The position numbers were made by a program, and so were the translations under genes. Shown one piece after another: positions 56,174-64,000 of a stretch of 64,000 bases of DNA; position 1 is the first letter of the stretch; every line of letters starts with the position of its first letter. A model generated the notes under the pieces. It saw nothing but the letters and a program-made list of their open reading frames with translations. It was not told the origin of the DNA and ran no database searches. The DNA comes from Hemerocallis citrina (taxonomy: Eukaryota; Streptophyta; Magnoliopsida; Asparagales; Asphodelaceae). The stretch is taken from NCBI GenBank assembly GCA_017893485.1, contig CM030366.1:98515085-98579084 (forward strand), given 5' to 3'.

Positions 56174-58060
56174 GGGAGATATCAGCAGGGACTTGGAAAG
56201 TAGAACACCTTGCGAAGGTGAACGAAGGCGTCTGAAACGTCCTCTCTTAGTATTAGTAGCAAATTTTCTCAGTTTTTAATAACGGTCAGCCACTCGAGCA
56301 GCACTTAGTTTTATTTTCCAATAAAATAAAGTATGAATTTTCACAGCAAATTTTTTCAATTTGTAATAATGGCCAGCCACTAGAGCAGCCGCTTAGTTTT
56401 ATTTTCCAATAAAATGTAGTATGAACTTTTGCAAAGTTATTGTACAAGCCAACAGAAGCATACAATGAGTTTAGTGTCAAACTTATACATAAAAATGGCA
56501 CCAAAAACTCGTTAAAAGCTTCCTACAAGACGGGTTCAGAGTCCATATCTATGGTTCGAAGTTACTCTAGCAATTGACAATAAAGCAAGTTTAGAGTGCG
56601 CTTCGCCATTCGGTCTGCTCTTGCAACCTGTTAATACTTAAGCAAACAACGAGCTAAACGCTCAACTTACGCCTAGAGCGGCGCTAAAAACTCGTCACAA
56701 GCTTTCCATAAGTCAGATTCGGAGTCCATACCCTTGGTTCGAAGATACTCTAGTAATTTACAATGAAGCAAGTTCAAAGTGCCCTTCGCCATTCGATCTG
56801 CTCCTGCAATCCGTTAGTGCCTCCACGACCGGTTCGGAGTCCATACCCATGGCTCGAAGTTACTTTAGCAACCTGTAATTAAGCACATTCAGAGTTCAAC
56901 TCGCTATTCGATATACTCCTGCAACCAGTTAGTACCTAAACTAACAAGTTTGGAATCCATACCCATGGCTCGGAGTTACTTTAGCAACCTGCAATTAAGC
57001 ACGTTCAAAGTTCAACTAACCATTCGATCTGTTCCTGAGACTAGTTAAAATTCCTTGAAGACAAATTAGGAAGTCCAAAATCGTTGATCGCAGTTACCCC
57101 AGTATCACTTGTAAAAGCAACACTTAGATTTCAACTCTCCACCTGATGTGACTCTCACAATTTGTCGGAGGGCCGATACAGCAAGTTTGGAAAATGACTC
57201 TCCCTCAAAGCTGCTCCTACAACTAGCTGAGTTCAAGGCGGAGAAGTTCTAAACTCAGTCACACACCGTCGACGGTTCGATAGCTACACGTGAAAGACTT
57301 GAGGCCATGTTATTTAGGTACAAAGAAACCACTCGATGGTCCATCAACCTTGACAGTAAGGATCATGCATATGAAAAGAATTCTTCAAATCACAAAACTA
57401 TCGCAAACCCATATGCTCAGATCCAGTACCACTACAAATATCTACAAATATAAAATGGCAAGTCCAGAGTCTAACTCTCCCCAAGAGCAGCTTACACGAC
57501 TAGCCAACCCCCAAGACGACGAATCATAGGACAAGACACCGGCACGTAGAAGACTTCTTATTCAACAAACTACAAATCTCATTACAACAGCAGAATTACA
57601 ATGAGTCTATGTTTCATGTCTAGGAATCTCTACCGAAAGTCCTGTGAACACCACACAACAAACTGTCAAGCAATTTGTTCTTCCAGCTACACACTGGAGA
57701 GATGCTCTACCAAAGAGAAACAAACCTTTTCACCGGCCTCCTACTAGCTAACAGCTCCATAAGACTGCCTCAACTCTTGATGATGAATTTCAAGACAAGT
57801 CTTTCTTAGGCAGGTAAGCTCCAGGTTTATCCGATCATCTTCACCTGAACAAGATCCAACTCCATCTCCCTTGAAGCACTGTGCAAATAGAAGAATCCTT
57901 ACTCCGTCAAGCACCGTGTATCGCGAAGGAGAGCAAGCTCAATGCCATGAGGACCTCGTTCGATGTACACAACTACTTTTCGTCAAAGAGAAGAATGGAA
58001 CAACTTCAACGCTGAACAAACACAAGTGACTTCACTTCCATATTAAGAAGGTTCAGAATA
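56174..58060 (+). repeat. Gypsy 3' region: first set of repeats
   Basis: CAGCCACT(C/A)GAGCAGC...TTAGTTTTATTTTCCAATAAAAT occurs twice (56286 and 56350). From 56510 to 57250 a roughly 110-140-bp unit (CGAAGTTACT(C/T)TAGCAA, AGTCCATACCCATGG, TTCG(C/A)CATTCGATCTG) recurs four to five times with strong decay. 57250-58060 has no clear gene or repeat. Confidence 0.65.
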
Positions 58061-58089
58061 CCCACAACTCATTCGCTCAAAAAATGAGT

Positions 58090-59900
58090 TCGGCGCTATG
58101 CATGCCACTTGAGTTTCTCTGGCCAACAACTCGTTGACTCCAAATAACGAATTCAATGCTCTGCTCTTCACGCGAGCACCATCAACAACTCACTGACTCC
58201 AAACAACGAGCTTAATGCTTGAGCTCCACCAACAATTCGTTGGCCCCAAACAACGAGTTCAACGCTCTGCTTACCGCTTAAGCTCCACCAACAATTCGTT
58301 GGCCCCAAACAACGAGTTCAACGCTCTGCTTACCGCTTGAGCTCCATCAACAACTCGTTGGCCCCAAACAACGAGTTCAACGCTCTGCTCACTGCTTGAG
58401 CTCCATCAATAACTTGTTGGCTCCAAACAACGAGTTCAACGCCTTGGTCTTCGCTCAAGCTCCACCAAATAGCTCGTTGGCTCCAAACAACCAGTTCAAC
58501 GCTCAGATTGCCACTTGAGCTCTATCAACAACTCGTTGGCTCCAAACAACGTGTTCAACGCTCTGATTACCACTTGAGCTCCATCAACAACTCGTTGGCT
58601 CCAATCAACAAGTTCAATGCTTTGATTGCCACTTGAGCTCCGTAAACAACTTGTTGGCTCCAAGCAACGAGTTCAATGCCTTGGTCTTTGCTCAAGTTCC
58701 ACCAAACAACGAGTTCAACGCTCTGATTGCCACTTGAGCTCCATCAACAAGTCGTTGGCTCCAAACAACTGTTCAATGCTTTGCTCACACTTGAACTCCA
58801 TCTAACAACTCGTCAATCCCGAACAACAAGTTCAACGTCTTGATCTTCGCTCAAGTTCCACCAAACAACTCGTTGGTTCCACACAATGAGTTCAATGCTC
58901 TGATTGCCACTTGAGCACCGTCAACAACTCGTTGGCTCTAAACAACAAGTTCAATGCTCTGATTGACACATGAGCTTCGTTAACAACTCGTTGGATCCAA
59001 ACAACGAGTTCAACACTTTGATTGTCACTTGAGCTCTGTCAACAACTTGTTGGCTCCAAGCAACGAGTTCAATGCCTTGGTCTTTGCTCAAGTTCCACCA
59101 AGCAACGAGTTCAACGCTCTGATTACCACTTAAGCTCCATCAACAACTCATTGGCTCTAAACAACAAGTTTAATGCTCTGCTCACCACTTGAGCTCCATC
59201 CAACAACGAGTTTAACATCTTGGTCTTCGCTCAAGTTCCACAAAACAACTCGTTGGCTCCAAACAAAGAGTTCAACGCTCTGATTGCCACTTGAGCTCCA
59301 TCAACAACTCGTTGGCTCCAAACAACGAGTTCAACACTCTGACTGTCACTTGAGCTCCATCAACAACTTGTTGGCTCTCAGTAACGAGTTCAATGTCTTG
59401 CTTTCCACTCAGGCTTCATCAACAACTTGTTGGCCCCAAACAATGAGTTCAATGCTCTGCTCTCCGCACGAGCTCCATCAACAGCTCATTGACTCCAAAC
59501 AACGAGTTCAATGTTCTGCTTACTGCTTGAGCTCCAAAATAATTCGTTGGTCTCAAACAACGAGTTCAACGCTCTGCTCTCCGCACGAGCTCCATCAATA
59601 ACTCATTGGCCACAAACAATGAGTTCAATGCTCTGCTCTTTGCACGAGCTCCATTAACAACTCGCTGACTTCAAACAATGAGTTCAACGCTTCGTTCTTC
59701 GCTCAAGCTATATAAATAGCTTGTTGGCTCCAAACAACGAGTTCAGTGTTCTGCTCATTGCTTGAGCTCCGTCAACAACTTGTTGGCTCTAAGCAACGAG
59801 TTCAAGGCATTGCACTTCGCTCAGGCTCCATCAACAACTTGTTGGCTCCAAACAATGAGTTCAAAAATTTTTGCACGGGCTCCATCAACAACTTGCTGAC
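58090..59900 (+). repeat. Gypsy 3' region: about 60-bp satellite-like array
   Basis: Roughly thirty tandem copies of a 55-62-bp unit built on CAACAACTCGTTGGCTCCAA, ACAACGAGTTCAACGCTCTG and (A/C)TTGAGCTCCAT. Each unit contains an inner dyad AACTCGTTG...CAACGAGTT. Copies vary by substitutions and small deletions. ORFs across it (for example 59284-59601) are repeat translations. Confidence 0.9.
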
Positions 59901-60690
59901 TCCAAACAGCGAGTACATCGCCCCGCTCCTTGCTCGAGTCCTTCTAATGATCCCTCATCTTCATGCAATAGGCTTGGCATCCAATGCCGACCTAAGATTG
60001 TCTATACAAAACTTCCTTAGTGCAAACGGCAAGTTCAAAAAGTTTAAACTCCATCTTCGAGTTTGTCTCCACAAAACATGTTGGGTGCAAACAGTAAGTT
60101 CAACGTCTAAAACAGAAAACTCTACCTCAACTCGATGAAGGAATAACCTCTATAAACTTGTTGGGATCAAACAGCAAGTTTAAACTCAATTGCACTACGA
60201 GTTGCCTTTATAAACTCGTCGGGATCAAACGGCAGTTTCTAAATCAACTTTGTCGTAAAGTTCTCTCTATACTTGTTAGGAACAAACAACAAGTTCAACG
60301 CACAACTCCGTCACGGAGTTGCCTCCACAAAAACTTGGTGGGAACAAATAGCTAGTACAAATGTCCAATTCAATCAAAGAGTTGCCACTCCACAAACTTG
60401 TTGGGCACAAACAGCAAGTTCAACGAGTTCAACTCCGTCATAAAGCTCTCTCTAAACTTGTTGGGAACAAACAACAAGTTCAACAACCAGCTCCACTACA
60501 AGTTGTCTTTCTAAACTCGCCGGGATCAAACGGCAGTTTCTCAGCAAGTTCAAACTTTCAAACTCCATCTCAGAGTTGCCTCTCTACAACTCGCTTGTAT
60601 CAAATGGCAAGCTCAACACAAACTCTGTCGTAGAGCTATCTCCACAAACTCACTGGGATCAAACAACAAGTCTGTAATAGCTCTTCTAGG
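59900..60690 (+). repeat. Gypsy 3' region: diverged 50-60-bp array
   Basis: The unit shifts to AACTTGTTGGGA(T/A)CAAAC(A/G)GCAAGTTCAA and TCCGTCA(C/T)GGAGTTGCCTC. The dyad AACTTGTTGGG...CAGCAAGTT is preserved, so this is a diverged extension of the preceding array. Confidence 0.8.
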
Positions 60691-61375
60691 TCAGGTATAT
60701 ATATAAGATCCAACGATCAAAGCACTATACTCTTAGACTGACAGAACGCTCTTCCAATGAAGAAATGCTCGATCGACAAAACAAGCGAACAACTCAATGC
60801 TTGGTCGATGAAAAAGTGAACGAGCAATGAGATGTTTGATCGACAAGACAAGCGAATAACACAATATTTGGTCGATAGTAGAGTAATTTGACGAAGTAAG
60901 CTGTTCAAAAGGCACCTGGACTGTGAAAAATCTCCATATTAAGTTCTACAAAACGAGTTGAATTGTACAAGGAACGTACAACGCAACTTCAAGCCAAATG
61001 CAGCAAAGGGGATAATTTTGTAGATAACTCCAAGCCAAGTTCAAGGTTGGAGATAATTTCTCCATCTTCAAACTCCAATTGAAAGGAGTTGATCAAAAGT
61101 ATCCACAAAACTCCAAGTATATGCAAATCCAAAGCTTCAAAAATCCTCAACAAGTGCTCACGGTTCAATAGAAGAGGAAAAGAAGAAACGGGTTCGGGTC
61201 GGGTTCGATTTCGCAAACCAAACCCATGAAAATCCCAAGAGTTTGAGATAACATGTCGCGGATATGGGTCAAAACCCAAAAACCACAAACCTCATCCACC
61301 TCTTCTTTTTCTTCTTCAAAAACTTAAACCCAAAACCACCACCTCCGTATCTCGATCGAAGCTCCTCCATAGCTA
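60690..61375 (+). other. Gypsy 3' region without clear array
   Basis: Short repetition of GATCGACAA(A/G)ACAAGCGAA and TTGGTCGAT(A/G) at 60768-60880. Otherwise nothing is recognised. Confidence 0.5.
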
Positions 61376-61825
61376 GACGACGTCGTGGTAGCTCAACGAA
61401 ATGCCATAGCTCGACGATACCACCATAGCTCGATAAGAAATTGGGAGCCCCATAGCTCGACTGAAGTCCGAAGCTCCATAGCTCGACAGCTCCATAGCTT
61501 GACGATTGAACGGAGCTCTATAGCTCAAAGAGGCTCAGAGCTCCATAGCTCGATGAAGGCAAGATGACCATAGCTCCATAGCTTGACAACTTCGTAAGTC
61601 GACGATGACGACGAGTTCATGGCTCGACAGTTCGACCTGACAGAGGATCCCCCATAGGTCGACCAAGATCAAAGCTCGACCAAAACTTCGAAACAGAGCA
61701 TCGCCGTAGCTCGACGGGGTAGTTTGACAATGAAAGACCTCCATTGCTCGAGGGTGCCTGTAGATCGACGAGAAAGCAACGCCATAGCTCGACGAAGATC
61801 GAAAACCTATAGCTCGACGAAATGG
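61376..61825 (+). repeat. CATAGCTCGACGA short-unit array
   Basis: At least fifteen copies of CCATAGCTCGACGA and close variants at 20-35-bp intervals, alternating with GAAGCTC/AGAGCTC words. TCGA-rich and imperfect. Confidence 0.8.
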
Positions 61826-62553
61826 TCGGTCAAGCTGCGAGGTCGTTCACAGCGCTTGCAAGCCGTCTGATCGCTCAAATATTCGAGCTCGAGCATGATG
61901 GGCGCACGAGATTGAGCCACACAACCCTTCTTCTTCCCCAATGCTCCGCTCGAGCCAGGGCATGATAAACGCTCCAGATTGAGCCATGCCACCTCCTCAG
62001 CAGATCCTCGCATCTCGGCCGTCTGATCTCACTCAATGCGTGAGCTAGGGCGTGATCAACACACCCGATTGGTCTATGTCAGCCCCTAATCACAACAGTC
62101 GAATCATAGCCGTTCAATCCTTTCAGCGCGCGAGTTGATGCTGATCGACGCCTCTGATCACTTTAAAAAGCGTGCCGAAGTCTGATTATTCAATAAAATC
62201 CCGTAAATTCATTTAAAATTTGAAAATTTAATTTTAAAAAATCTAAAAATAATTATTTATATTCGGGAAATTCATTAAAAAATACGAAAAATAATTTAAA
62301 ATTGGGTTTATTAATTATAAAATTCGAAAGTGATTTTAGAATTGGGAAAAAATCCAGATTTTCCAAAAAAAATCGGAAAAATCCAAACAAATATGGACAA
62401 AGCCAGGAAGATATTCACTACCGACAGAAGCCACTGATCAATTGCAAGTATCTCCAAGCACTCTGATAGTTAATATTGCACTCTAGAGTTCAAAAGTAAG
62501 ACGTACTACTCCCCGAAAGCCAATAAAATTGCCTTCCGGGAGTGGGGGACTTA
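61826..62553 (+). other. Gypsy 3' end and polypurine tract
   Basis: A roughly 80-90-bp repeat with GAGC(T/C)AGGGC(A/G)TGAT(A/C)AACRC occurs about three times (61880-62080). Then an AT-rich stretch leads to the purine tract GGGAGTGGGGGACTTA ending at 62553. Confidence 0.6.
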
Positions 62554-63205
62554 TGATGGTGGTAAAAATCGTAGCAAATCAGGGCCGTAAGATTCTGAGA
62601 TATTAAAACTTCTACAGGCAGATTAATTATAACGGGACTCCTTAACAGGTCCGAGCCTTCTCCAGGCTCCTCTACAAGACATGCGCTTCTTCCATGCCCA
62701 TAAAAAGTGACAAACTAGGCCCACTAGGAGAGACACCCAGCCCATGCAGGCTAGGAATCAAATCTCTTATTTCCTAATAAGAGAACTTATCTCTTGAGGG
62801 GGAGAAACATAAAGGAGATAAGGAATTCATATCGATCCAACGGATCTAAATCAATCTCTTGATATGTTTCTCAGGCCTATAATTACCCTTTCCCCTCCAT
62901 AACCAGAACGTAATCAATAAATCGCCAGTATCTCTCTCAAACTCTCTTTCTCTTCCTGATTCTGACTTGAGCATCGGAGGGTCTGTCGTCGGGGCCACCA
63001 CCCGGTGTTTCAGGCATTTTGTAGGTCCATCGATCGCGTCAGCAATCGTCGGATTCAGATCACATTGATCAGTCAACAATTCAGATTCAATTTCAGGAAC
63101 TCTAACCGCATTTCACGGCCAAGGTCAAAGGTCAGATTTTTAGTAGTTTCCATCAAAATAAGAACTCACTACCTTTTTGCTCCCACACCGAAATAAGCCG
63201 CAACA
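62554..63205 (+). repeat. 3' LTR of gypsy element
   Basis: 652 bp, collinear with the 5' LTR. Differences include an extra AGGAGAGACACCC-type insertion near 62728 and scattered substitutions. It ends CGCAACA next to TGCAG. Confidence 0.87.
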
Positions 63206-63210
63206 TGCAG

Positions 63211-63600
63211 TCCCCTTAATTTTTTGGAGGATGCTATAATGTCGCAGACCATGGCCATTTGCTGGTCCTGGAAGGGCATGTTTTTTGAAAGTCTCTAGAA
63301 CGATATGTTAAAATTTCTTACAAAAGAGACCATCACTGTATATAATATCATATGGGGCCTTACATATTCAAGAACATCAGAACTGTCCACGCTAGTAGAA
63401 TTTGCACCAGGGCTTCAGATAATACAACCTGCTATACAAGATTCCACTATTGAATTAATCGCTGATAAAAAGGAAGATTCCACTGTACAAACAAGTGGGA
63501 TAGAAAGAAGATTCCATTATCTACATATTCATGATAGAAATATCCCCTTGGCCATGAGACCATCTTTTAATGCGATAGAGATAGGGTCGAGGGTTTCCTG
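63211..63600. other. Flank of gypsy element, unassigned
   Basis: If the gypsy element is removed, this joins the DUF4220 5' flank. The 116-residue ORF at 63305-63655 shows no recognisable domain and overlaps the LINE frame, so I do not call it a gene. Confidence 0.4.
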
Positions 63601-64000
63601 CTTAAGCTTGGCTTTGAAAAAGTGTAAAATACTGTTGAATGGGATAGTATTATAGAAGTTCTAGAAACTAGACGGTTCGGGTCCAGATGGATTGGATGGA
63701 TAAACCTGTGCATTCGGGGTGGTAAATCTTCGGTTTTGATTAATGGCGCTCCTAGTAACATGATCTTGTGCAAATGAGGTCATAGACACGATGATCCTTT
63801 ATCCCCTTTTCTGTTCACCCTGGTCACAGATGTGTTGTCTGAAATGATTCAACATTGTACCAATCAGCACCTCCTACGCTGTATTGGATGTTTGAACGGT
63901 ATGCGAGGTATACCCATTCTCCAATACGCTGACGACACGCTCCTTTTTGGGAGGAATGAGATCAACGAGGTCCAAATTTACAAGGGCATCTTATTGTTCT
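63601..64000 (+). pseudogene. L1-type LINE reverse transcriptase, fragment running off the window
   Basis: The plus-strand frame from 63601 reads LKLGFEKV, stop, NTVEWDSIIEVLE, RWIGWINLCIRGGKSSVLINGAPS, DDPLSPFLFTLVTDVL, GIPILQYADDTLLFGRNE. It contains the LINE RT fingers motif and the catalytic YADD. Stops at about 63625 and 63775 show it is dead. Upstream RT motifs are missing, so the fragment is 5'-truncated or eroded. It is unrelated in position to the LINE tail at 21.9 kb. Confidence 0.85.

Larger units (their letters stand above)
51221..63205 (+). mobile_element. Tat/Retand-type Ty3/gypsy element lacking RT and integrase
   Basis: LTRs (51221-51859 and 62554-63205, TGATGATAGTAAAAATCG...CAACA) are flanked by the perfect duplication TGCAG (51216-51220 and 63206-63210). 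The polypurine tract AGTGGGGGACTTA precedes the 3' LTR. The LTRs differ by an estimated one base in ten, so this is an older insertion than the copia elements. Coding sequence covers only gag and protease (about 51904-54115). The remaining roughly 8.4 kb contain a nested TRIM-like element and long tandem-repeat arrays. Tat-lineage elements are known for long, hypervariable 3' untranslated regions. Lacking RT, RNase H and integrase, it must be non-autonomous. Confidence 0.88.

Noticed and set aside
58200..60633. ORFs at 59284-59601, 59746-60138 and 60361-60633 with repeated SSINNLLAPNNEF-like words
   Set aside because: They are translations of the 60-bp tandem array in the gypsy 3' region, and copies are frame-inconsistent.
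63305..63655. 116-residue plus-strand ORF upstream of the LINE
   Set aside because: It has no recognisable domain, and its last part overlaps the LINE RT in a different frame.
1..64000. tRNA, rRNA and snRNA genes
   Set aside because: None was recognised. The only tRNA-related matches are retroelement primer binding sites at 16989 and 55381.

Overview
This is eukaryotic nuclear DNA from a flowering plant, most likely a eudicot. It is AT-rich and dominated by nested plant transposable elements: copia/SIRE, copia/Tork, Ty3/gypsy of Tat/Retand type, Mutator-like (MULE), hAT, PIF/Harbinger-like and LINE. Host-type genes are few. One intact gene is visible, an intronless DUF4220/DUF594 membrane protein at 48877-50949 on the minus strand. 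A degraded AP2/ERF copy lies at 15675-16112. I cannot name the species from sequence alone.

Layout. 1-2622: 3' part of a dead hAT element whose transposase exon is split by a 690-bp Harbinger-like element (146-835, TSD TAA). 2715-4321: MULE foldback element A. 4778-13749: a SIRE-type copia element on the minus strand (TSD ATATT), split by an hAT element at 7933-9815 (TSD GCTTCAAG). 14483-15102: a Tourist-like MITE with a 45-G run. 15675-16112: ERF relic. 16488-21893: a young Tork/Tnt1-type copia element (TSD CGCAC, LTRs about 99% identical). 21894-22545: 5'-truncated LINE. 22785-29463: MULE element B (TSD AGAACTAAA), filled by a coding-dead copia element at 23576-29373 (TSD TCCTA). 30808-31315: hAT MITE. 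31664 to at least 42912: MULE element C, with a decayed transposase (split by a 4.54-kb solo-LTR-like insertion at 34142-38681), a tandem array, and a convergent plant-mobile-domain (MAIN-LIKE) gene. 42913 to about 45.6 kb: LTR-like sequence, followed by tandem repeats. 47572-48317: a second Harbinger-like MITE. 48877-50949: the DUF4220 gene. 51221-63205: a Tat-type Ty3/gypsy element (TSD TGCAG) without visible RT or integrase, holding a TRIM-like element at 54509-56168 (TSD GGGCA) and a very long tandem-repeat 3' region. 63601-64000: LINE reverse transcriptase running off the window.

Most unusual signal. Several unrelated element families carry arrays of short palindromes. In the three MULEs (A, B, C) the arrayed unit is a 17-bp dyad of the form CGYTA-N7-TARCG with an element-specific centre. 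The two Harbinger-like elements carry 17-bp dyads of the same outer geometry (CGGCA-N7-TGCCG and CGGAA-N7-TTCCG). Element C also has about ten nTTCnnGAAn (heat-shock-element-like) dyads, and its PMD gene faces the transposase gene as mudrB faces mudrA in MuDR. A different palindrome, (C/G)GTCGAC(C/T)G and CAGTCGACTG, is clustered in three unrelated retroelement families, and in one of them it is also embedded in coding sequence as QSTG repeats. These arrays are visible directly. Their role, such as binding sites for element-encoded factors comparable with VANDAL/VANC anti-silencing, or for host factors, is inference.

All coordinates, TSDs and LTR comparisons were read by eye, without alignment software. 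Boundaries given as approximate are not fixed by a TSD.
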